NCBI RefSeq assembly: GCF_900167365.1
Contig: NZ_FUXL01000022.1
Span: forward strand, 1 to 44,575
Length of the DNA: 44,575 bases
Reading direction: 5' to 3'
From: Consotaella salsifontis
GTDB taxonomy: Bacteria > Pseudomonadota > Alphaproteobacteria > Rhizobiales > Rhizobiaceae
The notes under the pieces were generated by a model. The model was not told the origin of the DNA and did not search any database. It saw only the letters and a list, made by a program, of their open reading frames with translations. The first letter of the stretch is position 1. Every line of letters begins with the position of its first letter. The position numbers and the translations under genes were made by a program. Shown here piece by piece: positions 9,493 to 17,724 of the stretch.

Positions 9493-9780
9493 ATGCAGGA
9501 ACGACATTTCCGGCACTTCTTATGCGCCTTGACGCTCGCCACGGCCACGTTTGCTTCAGTGAGCGCCTTTTCCCAAACGCCGCCGCCGCAGAGCCGCCCG
9601 ATGCCGAACATCACGCGTGCCGAGGCCAGGGCTGTCAAGCAAGCCTGCGAAGCGGACTTTCGCCGCTATTGCCCGAATGTTCAGCCGGGTGGCGGTCGCA
9701 TCCTGGAATGCCTGCAAGCCAACGCGGCACGTCTGACGCCAGCCTGCCACTCCGCGCTGACCACCATTGTCGGCCAATAG
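9493..9780 (+). CDS. Small exported cysteine-rich repeat protein
   Basis: A 95-residue protein with a signal peptide (HFLCALTLATATFASVSAFS) and one cysteine-rich repeat of the type known from Golgi glycoprotein 1 and also found in many proteobacterial secreted proteins: ACEADFRRYCPNVQPGGGRI then LECLQ and ACHSAL, with Cys52, 60, 73 and 85. Four cysteines in this spacing suggest two disulfides in the periplasm. AAGGACT lies upstream of the ATG. It is 101 nt after the SH3 gene and 70 nt before the HlyD-type gene, on the same strand, so possibly the same transcript. Role unknown. Confidence 0.8.
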   Translation: MQERHFRHFLCALTLATATFASVSAFSQTPPPQSRPMPNITRAEARAVKQACEADFRRYCPNVQPGGGRILECLQANAARLTPACHSALTTIVGQ

Positions 9781-9850
9781 TCGAACGCCCGACCGAACCG
9801 CGCAGCAGCCCACCGTCTTGTGAGCGTCCGGCAGAGACGGTGGAAGAACA

Positions 9851-11176
9851 ATGGCGCAGCGGGGAATCGTCATGGATCAACTCGACCGTTCCGCCGATCC
9901 CTCGATGTTCGAAGCTCCCGCGCCAGGCCAGAACGACCGACCGGCCGCGCCTGTCGCGCAGCCAACGGACGGGAGTGCACCGGAAACCTCTCCTGGTCTC
10001 GTTGGGCGGAAGCCGCTCTCGCGTCCGCCTCGCCGCTGGCGAGCCGGTCTGGTGCTCGCGAGCCTCGTCCTGGTCCTCGTGGCGGTGCTGGGAGTGCGGT
10101 ATTGGGTCCCGCGTCCCGTCGAGACATGGCAAGTTGCCGCCGGGTCTTTGACAACTGAGCGAGCCGGCCCTGGCACGCTTGATGCCACTCGTCGCGCGTC
10201 GCTTAGCCCGAAGATCCAGGCGCGCATCGTCTCCGTCGCCGTCGACCGAAACGATCAGGTCAAGGCAGGCGACGAGATCGCGCGCCTTGCCTCCGACGAT
10301 CTCGAAAGCGAGCTGGCGGCGGCCGTCGCCTCTCAGAAAGCGTCCGAGCAGGCGGTGGATCAAGCACGAGCGGAAAGCCAGCGCAAACAAGCCGCTCTCG
10401 CCGATGCCCGTCAAAAGTTCGAGCAGCAGGCAAAGCTGCTCAAAAGCAAGACGACCACCCAGTCGAGCTACGACACGGCCCAATCGACCTTGCGGCAGGC
10501 CGAAGCGGACCAATCGGCCGCCGAGGCCAGTATCGCGCAGGCCGAAGCACAAGCCCAATCGGCCGAGGCAAATGTCGCTGTCGCCCGCACCAACGTCTCG
10601 GAGGCGACGATTCGAGCGCCGTTCAACGGTATCGTCATTGCCCGCGACCAAAATCCCGGCGACCTCGCTTCACCTGGATCGCCGATCATCGAGATTGCCG
10701 ATCCCCGGAGCGTCGTTCTGACGGCTCGCTTCGACGAAAGCGCCATCGCATCAATCGAGCCCGGTCAAGTCGCGATCCTGCACTTTGGTTCGCAATCGGA
10801 TCGGCCGATATCCGGCCATGTGCTGCGGTTGAGCCGGGAGGTCGACACCGAAACGCGCGAGTTCACGGCCGATATCGTGCCCGACGAACTGCCGAAGAAC
10901 TGGGCCATTGGGCAGCGTGGCACCGCCACGGTCACGACCGGCACCAGGACGGACGTTCTCGCCGTTCCCACCCGGTTCATCACGCGCCGCGACGGTGCGC
11001 CGGGGGTTTGGGTTGCTAGGCATGACCGTGCCCAGTGGCAGCCGGTGGATCTGGGCGCGCTGGGCGAGGAGCGGGTCGAGATACGGGCCGGATTACGAGC
11101 CGGCGACATGCTGATCCATGGCTCCCGAATCTTCGAGAAAATGCGTCTTCGCCCAGCTCGGGGCACCACCCCATGA
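9851..11176 (+). CDS. HlyD/RND-type periplasmic adaptor of an ABC exporter
   Basis: Membrane-fusion protein, 441 residues from the ATG at 9851. An alternative ATG at 9872 (MDQLDRSAD), preceded by GGGGA, is equally plausible. An N-terminal cytoplasmic region is followed by one transmembrane helix at about residues 63-83, a biotinyl-lipoyl-like half (RIVSVAVDRNDQVKAGDEIA), a long alpha-helical hairpin rich in Ala/Gln/Glu at about 150-245, and the second lipoyl half (IRAPFNGIVIARDQNPGDLA). A beta-barrel and C-terminal domain complete the family architecture. Its stop overlaps the permease start (ATGA). Together the three genes resemble DevBCA or MacAB-type exporters. The substrate is unknown. 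Confidence 0.9.
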   Translation: MAQRGIVMDQLDRSADPSMFEAPAPGQNDRPAAPVAQPTDGSAPETSPGLVGRKPLSRPPRRWRAGLVLASLVLVLVAVLGVRYWVPRPVETWQVAAGSLTTERAGPGTLDATRRASLSPKIQARIVSVAVDRNDQVKAGDEIARLASDDLESELAAAVASQKASEQAVDQARAESQRKQAALADARQKFEQQAKLLKSKTTTQSSYDTAQSTLRQAEADQSAAEASIAQAEAQAQSAEANVAVARTNVSEATIRAPFNGIVIARDQNPGDLASPGSPIIEIADPRSVVLTARFDESAIASIEPGQVAILHFGSQSDRPISGHVLRLSREVDTETREFTADIVPDELPKNWAIGQRGTATVTTGTRTDVLAVPTRFITRRDGAPGVWVARHDRAQWQPVDLGALGEERVEIRAGLRAGDMLIHGSRIFEKMRLRPARGTTP

Positions 11177-12336
11177 ACTTGGCGCTCCGGGATATCCGCT
11201 TCGGATTGCCGCGTTTCCTGCTGACCGTGGCCGGCGTTGGCTTTTTGATCACCGCTTCGGTCGGCATGGTCGGCCTTTATCGCGGGATCGTCGATGACGC
11301 CTTGCTGGTCATCGACACGATCGGTGCCGATCTCTGGGTGGTCCAGGGTGGTCGTTCGGGCCCGTTCGCCGAGGGCTCCTCCGTGCCCTCGACGATGGAC
11401 CGGCGCGTCGAGGGGCTGGCGGGCGTCGCCAGCGTTCGCCGTTTCGTCCAGTTCAGCCAACAGTTCGACGTCGACGGGCGCAACCTGAGAGCGTCGATCA
11501 CCGGTTTGGACTATCCGGCGGACACAGGCGAATGGCTGCGGCTTAGCGACGGACGTTACTTGGCCTCAGGTCATTTCGAGGCGATTGCCGACGCCAGCAT
11601 CGGCCTTGGGCTCGGCGATGTCGTCCACCTCGGCCAGGACGATTTTCGCATTGTCGGCCTCACCAACGGGATGGTCGACGTGCAGGGGGACGGGCTCCTG
11701 TTCGTGACAATCAACGATGCGGTGGATATCGCCAAGCGGCGCACGGACGAGGAGGTCTTGCTGGCGCGCGCCAAGGCGGGCGGAACGGATGCCGCCGCCG
11801 GTGCGAACAGTTCGGTGCCGCAAGAGAGCAAGATCGCTGCTGTGCTCGTCTCTCTCGACCCGGCGGCTGATCAGCGCCAAGTCGCGGCGGCGGTCTTGGC
11901 CTGGGGCGACGCCAACGTCCTCAGCCAGGCTGACCAGCACAATCTGCTGCTCAATCAGCGACTCTGGCGCCTCAGGGTCCAGATCCTCGCCTTCACCGTC
12001 GTGCTGTTGGTGGTCATGGCGATCGTGATCTCGCTGATCATCTACACGATGACGATCGAGAAGCTGCACCAGATCGCCATGCTGAAGCTGATCGGCGCCC
12101 GCAACTCGATTATCATCGCGATGATCGCCGAGCAGGCGGCTCTGATCGGCGTCGGCGGCTTCGGTTTCGGGCTGGTGGTCTCCAAACTCGTCTTTCCGCA
12201 CTTCCCGCGGCGTATCGTCATGGATACGGGCGACCTTGCCTTGCTCTTCACGGCGGTCGCCCTGATCTGTGGCGTCGCCAGTTTGCTCGGCATCGTACGC
12301 GCTCTCAAGGTGCGGGCGCAGGAGGTGCTGTCATGA
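11173..12336 (+). CDS. FtsX/MacB-type ABC exporter permease (DevC-like)
   Basis: 387-residue permease with one N-terminal transmembrane helix (LPRFLLTVAGVGFLITASVG), a large periplasmic domain (about residues 40-260, including GADLWVVQGG and GLDYPADTGEWLRLSDGRYL), and three C-terminal helices (ILAFTVVLLVVMAIVISLII, IAEQAALIGVGGFGFGLVV and LALLFTAVALICGVASLLG). This 1+3 arrangement is typical of the FtsX/MacB fold, whose members couple ATP hydrolysis to periplasmic motion rather than classical transmembrane pumping. It is translationally coupled to both neighbours by ATGA overlaps. Confidence 0.9.
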   Translation: MNLALRDIRFGLPRFLLTVAGVGFLITASVGMVGLYRGIVDDALLVIDTIGADLWVVQGGRSGPFAEGSSVPSTMDRRVEGLAGVASVRRFVQFSQQFDVDGRNLRASITGLDYPADTGEWLRLSDGRYLASGHFEAIADASIGLGLGDVVHLGQDDFRIVGLTNGMVDVQGDGLLFVTINDAVDIAKRRTDEEVLLARAKAGGTDAAAGANSSVPQESKIAAVLVSLDPAADQRQVAAAVLAWGDANVLSQADQHNLLLNQRLWRLRVQILAFTVVLLVVMAIVISLIIYTMTIEKLHQIAMLKLIGARNSIIIAMIAEQAALIGVGGFGFGLVVSKLVFPHFPRRIVMDTGDLALLFTAVALICGVASLLGIVRALKVRAQEVLS

Positions 12337-13076
12337 CCGGAGCGATCCTCGACGTGCACGGCGCGACACGCCACTACGTCAGCGGCGACAGCATCGTGAA
12401 GGCGCTGGATGGCGTCTCACTGGAGGCGCATGGCGGCGAGCTGGTCGGCATCGTCGGCCCCAGCGGCTCGGGCAAGAGCACGTTTCTGCTGATCGCCGGT
12501 CTGCTGGAGCCGCCGACCGCGGGAGACGTCACCATTCGCGGACAAAAGGTCTCCGAACCGGGCGCCAACCTCGATCGTCTGCGCGACTTCCGCCGGCATG
12601 CGATCGGCTTCGTCTTTCAGAAGGCCAATCTCATTCCCTTTCTGACGGCGGGCGAAAACGTCGCTTTGGCCCTGGAGATCGACGACGTAGCCGCCCGCCC
12701 GGCGCGCGCCTACGCCACCGACCTGCTGATCAACCTTGGGTTGGGACACCGGATCGACAATCCCCCGGCGCGCCTGTCCGGCGGTGAACAGCAGCGGGTG
12801 GCGATCGCCCGTGCTCTCGCCAACGATCCGCCGCTGATCCTCGCCGACGAGCCGACGGCCGCGCTCGACAGCCATCGCGGGCGCCAGGTCATGGAGCTGT
12901 TCCGGCAAATCGCCGATGTCCGCCAGGCCGCGGTGGTTGTGGTCACCCATGATCCGCGGTCGCTTGATCTTTTCGACCGGATCTACGAATTCGCGGACGG
13001 CAGGATCGTTGGCGAGGAACGGAGTGCCGACAAAGTACGTCCCGAAGCTGTTGGCCTTTTGCCCCAGCGGCCCTGA
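12333..13076 (+). CDS. ABC exporter ATP-binding protein (LolD/MacB/DevA type)
   Basis: 247-residue nucleotide-binding protein. Walker A GPSGSGKS at about residues 43-50, Q-loop [13 protein letters not shown], signature [15 protein letters not shown], Walker [13 protein letters not shown] and H-loop [14 protein letters not shown] are all intact. The signature and Q-loop sequence match the LolD/MacB/DevA subgroup and agree with the FtsX-type permease upstream. It is the last gene of the exporter operon, and its stop lies 1 nt from the end of the convergent sensor kinase gene, which leaves no room for a dedicated terminator. Confidence 0.93.
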   Translation: MTGAILDVHGATRHYVSGDSIVKALDGVSLEAHGGELVGIVGPSGSGKSTFLLIAGLLEPPTAGDVTIRGQKVSEPGANLDRLRDFRRHAIGFVFQKANLIPFLTAGENVALALEIDDVAARPARAYATDLLINLGLGHRIDNPPARLSGGEQQRVAIARALANDPPLILADEPTAALDSHRGRQVMELFRQIADVRQAAVVVVTHDPRSLDLFDRIYEFADGRIVGEERSADKVRPEAVGLLPQRP

Positions 13077-13077
13077 C

Positions 13078-14433
13078 CTATGCCACTACGAAGCAGGGCA
13101 ATGTCACCTTGAACCGCGCGCCGCCACTCGGCGCATCTTCGACGGTAAGGCTGCCGTGATGCGCCTCGACAAGGTTGCGCACGACCGCTAGGCCGAGGCC
13201 GGCGCCGCCCGTCGCCCGGCTGCGGGAAGACTCGGCACGCACGAATGGCTCGAACAAGATCTCCCGCAAATCCGGCGGTATCCCCGTTCCTTCGTCATCG
13301 ACAATGACGCTGATCGATCCGCCATCGGCGGTCACGACAAGATGAGCCGCGTAGCCGTATTTGAGCGCGTTGTCGAGGAGATTGCAGAAGATACGGCGCA
13401 GCGCGATCCTGTCGCCCAGCACCGCCACGCCCAACGCATGCGGCTCGACGCGGAGCGTGACTTCGGCGCCGGCCGAGCATCTGTCGGCGATCTCGGTGCG
13501 CACCAGTTCGTCGATCTCGACGAGTTCCTCGGTCAGTTCGCCGGCACCGGCCCGGCTCGTCAGTAGCGCGTCGTCGAGAAGCCGGATCATGTCGGCAATG
13601 TCGGCAACGGCTCGGTCGCGTTCGGGGCTGTCGGGCATGGTCTCGATACGCAGGCGCAACCGCGTCGCGAAGGTTCGCACGTCATGAGAAATGCCGCCGA
13701 GCATGGCCATCCGCGCGCGCAGGAGCTGCGACAGGCGGGTCTGGAGCCGCCCGAAAGCGTCGATCAATGACCGGATCTCGGGGGCGCTCGACCGCGATGG
13801 CGGCAGAAGAACTGGAACGCCCGACAGGTCCATCCTGTCGGCTGCTTGGGCCAGATGAACGAGTGGTCGGGTCTCGCGGTGCATGACGATGAGCGCAGCC
13901 AGAGCCACCAACGTTCCGAGCAATCCTGCACCGAAGCCGACCGGCAGCCCGAGCCGAGTGACGGGCACCGGAGCGGTGGTGTCGATGACGAGCCAATCAC
14001 CTGAGCGAAGTGCGATGTGGAAATCCAGCGCGTTGACCGCCGAGCCGAAGAGGTTGGGAAAGCGGCGATTGAGAGGCGAGATCGGACGGGGCGACAAGGA
14101 GAGGAAACGCCCGTCCAGGGCAGCCGCATAGGAGCCGCAAACCGCCTCGGCAACGCCATGGCACACCGCTCCCGAGCGGCTCGGCACGGGGCCGTTCTCA
14201 ATTCGAATGTCAAGTACGGGAGCTCGGATTGCCGCGAAGAGGTTATCCCGCTGGGTTGTCGTTGTGTGTTCCGCCAGTTCGGCAATCGCCGCGATTCGGG
14301 CGGGCTGTGGAAACGCCGATTGAATCCGATCCGCGCGCCACCAATAGGCCAAGCCGAGACTGGCCAGCCAGACTGCGAGCAGAGCGACAACCACGGTGAT
14401 GGAAATGCGGGTTGCCAGGCGGAAACGGAACAT
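13078..14433 (-). CDS. Two-component sensor histidine kinase
   Basis: 451-residue membrane sensor kinase. The first helix is at about residues 8-30 and the second at about 165-185, enclosing a periplasmic sensor domain of about 130 residues with two cysteines (AVCHGVAEAVCGSY). A HAMP-like linker follows, then a HisKA region with the phospho-acceptor in GGISHDVRTF (His250), N-box FCNLLDNALKYG, G1 VDDEGTGIPP and G2 GGAGLGLAVVRNL. The start MFRFRLATRISITVV places the membrane helix correctly; 16 upstream codons are probably not used. It lies 4 nt downstream of the response regulator. The neighbouring exporter and secreted Cys proteins suggest it senses an envelope condition or compound, which is inference. 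Confidence 0.93.
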   Translation of the reverse strand: MFRFRLATRISITVVVALLAVWLASLGLAYWWRADRIQSAFPQPARIAAIAELAEHTTTTQRDNLFAAIRAPVLDIRIENGPVPSRSGAVCHGVAEAVCGSYAAALDGRFLSLSPRPISPLNRRFPNLFGSAVNALDFHIALRSGDWLVIDTTAPVPVTRLGLPVGFGAGLLGTLVALAALIVMHRETRPLVHLAQAADRMDLSGVPVLLPPSRSSAPEIRSLIDAFGRLQTRLSQLLRARMAMLGGISHDVRTFATRLRLRIETMPDSPERDRAVADIADMIRLLDDALLTSRAGAGELTEELVEIDELVRTEIADRCSAGAEVTLRVEPHALGVAVLGDRIALRRIFCNLLDNALKYGYAAHLVVTADGGSISVIVDDEGTGIPPDLREILFEPFVRAESSRSRATGGAGLGLAVVRNLVEAHHGSLTVEDAPSGGARFKVTLPCFVVA

Positions 14434-14437
14434 CGGG

Positions 14438-15154
14438 CTAGGCAACAGGCTTGACCGGCGCCGTGAACAGATAGCCGCCATTGCGCACGGTGCTGATCAG
14501 TTTGGAACCGGGGCTGGCGACATCGAGCTTCTTGCGCAGCCGCGAGACCAGCATGTCGACGGTGCGGTCGAACGGGTCGGCACTGCGCCCGTGCGTCCAG
14601 TCGAGGATCTGGTCGCGGGTCAGGACACGACGCGGTCGCTGGACAAAACAGGACAGCAGGTCGAATTCGCCGGTCGTCAGCGAGATCGCATCGCCATCCT
14701 CGCGGACGAGTTCACGGGCATCGAGATCGACGATGAAACGGTCGAAGCCGTATCGTCGGGTCGGTGCCGAAATAGTCGGACCACTGCCGCGCCGAAGAAT
14801 CGCTCGCACCCGAGCCAGGAGTTCGCGCGGGCCGAACGGCTTCACCAGATAGTCATCGGCACCCATTTCAAGGCCGATCACCCGGTCAATCTCGTCACTC
14901 TTGGCCGTCAGCATCAGGATCGGCAGCGCATCCCGCGCCCGGATCCGACGACAGATCGACAGACCATCCTCGCCGGGCAGCATCAGATCGAGAATGATGA
15001 GATCGGGCCGGGTGCGCGCGAACACAGCGTCCATGGCAAAGCCATCTTGGGCCTCTTCGACGGCAAAGCCTTCACGCCGTAGAAGATCGCCGACCAGCCG
15101 ACGGATGTCAGGGTCGTCCTCGACGATCAGGATCGTGGTGGCCGGCACACTCAT
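14438..15154 (-). CDS. OmpR/PhoB-family response regulator
   Basis: 238-residue response regulator with a receiver domain (acidic Glu12, Asp13 and Asp14 in ILIVEDDPD; phospho-acceptor Asp56 in LIILDLMLPG; Thr83; Lys105 in YLVKPF) and a C-terminal winged-helix domain of the OmpR type (LTTGEFDLLSCFVQRPRRVL, then DRTVDMLVSRLRKKL and ISTVRNGGYLF). The start MSVPATTILIVEDD at 15154 gives the usual distance to the first strand. An ATG 27 codons upstream would add a tail unusual for the family. The kinase gene follows directly. Likely targets are the exporter operon and the flanking small secreted protein genes, but no operator is identified. Confidence 0.93.
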   Translation of the reverse strand: MSVPATTILIVEDDPDIRRLVGDLLRREGFAVEEAQDGFAMDAVFARTRPDLIILDLMLPGEDGLSICRRIRARDALPILMLTAKSDEIDRVIGLEMGADDYLVKPFGPRELLARVRAILRRGSGPTISAPTRRYGFDRFIVDLDARELVREDGDAISLTTGEFDLLSCFVQRPRRVLTRDQILDWTHGRSADPFDRTVDMLVSRLRKKLDVASPGSKLISTVRNGGYLFTAPVKPVA

Positions 15155-15249
15155 CGTCGCCTTTGTCTGCTGTTCGACCGAAGAGGGCAAGCGGAATGGC
15201 TCATCTTCGAGACTGGATTCGATGAGCAACGGCATCTCCTTGCGGCGAC

Positions 15250-15582
15250 CTACTCCGCACCATCCCTACTGATCTTCAAAAGCATGTCGGAATTTTGGAA
15301 GTCCAGATCGGGCTCGGACTGCTGTTCCGGCGGGTCGCGATACTCGCTGGCGCACTTCTGAACATCAGAGCTGTCGTCGGAAAGGCAGACTTCGTAACCG
15401 TCTTCATCGAACCATAGCGAAACGCAGGTCTCGGACGTGCTGTCATCGGACAGAAAACAGAACCGATCCGTCGGGCCGTCCGCCTGGGGTGCGGGATCGC
15501 TGCTCGCCGCCTCGCCCGGCGATGGTGAGCTGACGAGTGCCGCCGCAAGCGTCATAGTCAATGCGGCGATTCTTCCATCCAT
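15250..15582 (-). CDS. Small acidic exported protein with duplicated C-x-SDDS-x-C motif
   Basis: 110-residue protein of unknown family. A signal peptide (IAALTMTLAAALVSSPSPGE, cleavage near AASS) is followed by a strongly acidic mature part. Two tandem units are visible: CFLSDDSTSETC and CLSDDSSDVQKC, separated by VSLWFDEDGYEV. Each pairs two cysteines around an SDDS core, suggesting an internal duplication with two disulfides or a metal/calcium-type acidic loop. It is 95 nt upstream of the response regulator gene on the same strand and could be co-transcribed with it. No function is assigned. Confidence 0.65.
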   Translation of the reverse strand: MDGRIAALTMTLAAALVSSPSPGEAASSDPAPQADGPTDRFCFLSDDSTSETCVSLWFDEDGYEVCLSDDSSDVQKCASEYRDPPEQQSEPDLDFQNSDMLLKISRDGAE

Positions 15583-16003
15583 AGCGCCTCTCCTTCTGTG
15601 ACGGCCGCCGCCGCGCCAGAGGACACCGTCGAAACAATCTTGGGCTTGCCGGCAATCGGGCGCCCTGACGATTGTGCTAGTCTAAGCTGCCTCGACAAGT
15701 CTCGCCTCATGCGCGCGTCGAATACCGACCAATCTACCTTCTTTGCTTTTCCGGCATTGGACAGCTTGTATCGATTTGTCACGGGAGGGGCGGCCTGATC
15801 GAACTCGTCGAAGCAGCGCCTTCCGCCGCTTGCGGCTGACACGCCCAGCTTGCGGATCAACGGAGCTTGGGTATCCGGCGATGGGAAAGGGGCCGATGCG
15901 CTCGCGTTGCTCGAACCATCCGCCGGGACCGGAAGAGCGCAGACGTTAGCTGCCGCGCCAAGCCGGCCGACTTAGGCGACGCTTGGGTCGCCCACTGGCA
16001 TTA
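15583..16003. other. Non-coding stretch between the acidic protein gene and the IS630 element
   Basis: About 420 bp. The start of the leftward acidic protein gene is at 15582, and the region probably contained its promoter and part of the promoter of the rightward gene now at 17302 before the IS630 element was inserted. Short open frames occur on both strands but none has a convincing start, domain or codon pattern. Confidence 0.5.
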
Positions 16004-16026
16004 TACCGCTGAGCAGATGAACTGAC
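16004..16026 (+). repeat. Left terminal inverted repeat of the IS630 element
   Basis: Reads TACCGCTGAGC inwards and matches the reverse complement of 17144-17166 except at two adjacent positions (AG versus CT). Confidence 0.9.
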
Positions 16027-16094
16027 TCTGGCGTGATTTGCGTGGTTTTTGCGGCTGTGATTCCCTGGTCGTTGACGCGACGAGGGAGACGCTG

Positions 16095-17155
16095 ATGGCT
16101 TTGGAGATCAGCGACAGACATTCGGCGGGTGAGCTTCGGGCGATGGCCCGGCGGGAGACGAACGGGCGCGTGGGGAGCCGGATGCTGGCGATCGCCAACG
16201 CCCTGGATGGTATGAGCCGAGCGGATGCGGCGCGAGCCGCCGGCATGGACCGGCAGACGCTGCGCGATTGGGTGGTCCGCTATGAGGCCGAAGGCGTGGC
16301 CGGGCTGCGCGACCGCCCGAAGGGCCATCCCGCGCCGCGGCTGACGGAGGGCGAGTTGGCGACGCTGTCCAACGTGATCTTCCTCGGTCCTGATCCGGAG
16401 ACGGACGGCATCTCGACCTGGACGCTGTCGGAGCTGTGCCGCTGGATCGAGGCGCATTTCGCCAAGAGCCTGCATCCGGCCAGCCTGTCGCGCATCCTGC
16501 GCCAGAACGGCTTTTCGAGGCAGAAGACGCGGCCGAGCCATCCGCTCAAGGATCCCAAGGCGCAGGAGCGCTTCCAAAAAAGGGGCTCCGCGAGGCCCTG
16601 AACCAGGCCTGCCAGACCCATTCGGGCAAGCGCATCGAGCTGTGGTTCCAGGACGAGGCTCGCGTCGGCCAGAAGGGTCGGCTCTGCCATCGCTGGTGGA
16701 CCCGCGGACAGCGCCCGCCCGGCCTGTGCGACCAGCGCTACGATTGGACCTACATTTATGGCGCCGTCGCGCCGGTGACGGGGCAGTCCTTTGCTCTCGT
16801 CCTGCCTTTTGCCAACAAGGAGATGATGAACCTCTATCTGGCCGAGTTCGCCAAGACCATTGCCGACGACGTCCACGTCGTCATGGTGCTCGACGGTGCC
16901 GGCTGGCATGGCAAGGCCGCGCTCAACGTGCCGGACAACATCACGCTCGTTTCGTTGCCCGCCTACAGCCCCGAACTCAACCCGGTGGAGCGGCTCTGGC
17001 TGTACCTCAAGGAAACTTGCCTTTCGCTGCGCGTCTTCGCCGACCAGGCCGCCATCATCGATGCTTGCTGCCAAGCCTGGAATCGCGCGACCGAAGACAT
17101 CGAACGCATCATCTCGCTCTGCAACTATCCATGGATCAAGGCGGTCAGTTCATAG
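16095..17155 (+). CDS. IS630-family transposase, two frames joined by a -1 shift at A6G
   Basis: The first frame (MALEISDRHSAGELRAMARR, from 16095) encodes the helix-turn-helix part (ADAARAAGMDRQTLRDWVVR) and a winged-helix linker. It continues to a stop at 16601. The DDE domain is in the -1 frame: FQDEARVGQKG, VVMVLDGAGWHG and PAYSPELNPVERLW supply the D-D-E set. The frames join at the run of six A followed by G at 16576-16582, where reading shifts from ERFQK to KKGLREALNQ. Such A-runs allow ribosomal or transcriptional slippage in many insertion sequences, including IS630 members. A plain frameshift mutation cannot be ruled out, but the exact A6G location makes programmed slippage more likely. 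Confidence 0.88.
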
Positions 17156-17166
17156 GCTCAGCGGTA
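17144..17166 (-). repeat. Right terminal inverted repeat of the IS630 element
   Basis: Inverted partner of 16004-16026. The transposase stop codon (17153-17155) lies inside it. Confidence 0.9.
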
Positions 17167-17301
17167 TTACAAGCCGTTACAAACGAAGACGAAATTGTTG
17201 GCGACTGTTTCGACCCAATCACGCTACCGCGACATCGGTCGTTCAAAGTTTTCGCATCGTTCGACAGAACGGACTGTCCACTGACACGAGGAGAATTTTC
17301 G

Positions 17302-17616
17302 ATGAAGGGTGTGAAAGCTGTCTTGACGATATCCGCCGTCCTCGCGCTTTCCCTATCGGCGGGAAGCGCCTATGCCGGAGAGCGCCATGGCACGGTCTCG
17401 ACCTCTCGCGGCACCGCCAGTGTCGACGTTTCCGGAGGCTGCGCCAATGGCTCCTGCTCGCGCAGCGTCAATCGGACCGGTCCTCAGGGCCGCTCGATGA
17501 GTCGGCAGGGCAGCGTCTCCTGCGATTCCAATGCTCAGAGCTGCTCTGGATCACGGACTACCACCGGCCCCAACGGAACCACTGTCACGCGGCGGGGCAC
17601 CGTCTCCCGCTGGTAG
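17302..17616 (+). CDS. Small exported protein with two Cys/TGP repeats
   Basis: 104-residue protein with a clear signal peptide (VKAVLTISAVLALSLSAGSA, cleavage near AYAGE) and a Ser/Arg/Gly-rich mature part. Two repeats are visible: Cys47-x4-Cys52, six residues, TGPQG; and Cys74-x6-Cys81, six residues, TGPNG. Each repeat is followed by an RxG(S/T)V stretch. The ATG is preceded by GAGGAG. The repeats resemble the CGPxGC ... TGPNGG tail of the SH3 protein at 8729-9391, which suggests related envelope functions. A strong terminator follows at 17665. No named family is recognised. Confidence 0.75.
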   Translation: MKGVKAVLTISAVLALSLSAGSAYAGERHGTVSTSRGTASVDVSGGCANGSCSRSVNRTGPQGRSMSRQGSVSCDSNAQSCSGSRTTTGPNGTTVTRRGTVSRW

Positions 17617-17664
17617 TCGCGCCGCCGGACAACACCCCTCGTCCGGCGGCCGATATCAGCGGTT

Positions 17665-17698
17665 GGCGGTCTCCCATCCGAGGAGGCCGCCATTTTTG
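17665..17698 (+). terminator. Rho-independent terminator after the Cys/TGP protein gene
   Basis: Stem GGCGGTCTCC pairs with GGAGGCCGCC (10 bp, one T-G pair) around a 7-nt loop and is followed by ATTTTTG. It ends 26 nt before the P450 start, so the P450 gene must have its own promoter or rely on read-through. Confidence 0.85.
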
Positions 17699-17724
17699 CT
17701 TCACGATCAACTGGAAACGATCGA

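Larger units (their letters stand above)
16004..17166 (+). mobile_element. IS630-family insertion sequence, apparently complete
   Basis: Bounded by 23-bp terminal inverted repeats beginning TACCGCTGAGC (16004-16026 and 17144-17166), 21 of 23 positions identical. The outermost TA at each end is the expected IS630 target dinucleotide, giving an element of about 1.16 kb. It contains a single transposase gene in two frames. It sits in the intergenic region between two divergently oriented small secreted protein genes, and no gene appears interrupted. Because both ends and the transposase motifs are intact, it may still be active. Confidence 0.9.

Noticed and set aside
15598-15798. Rightward 66-codon frame ending SLYRFVTGGAA
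   Set aside because: No ribosome site, no domain, overlaps the promoter side of the acidic protein gene.
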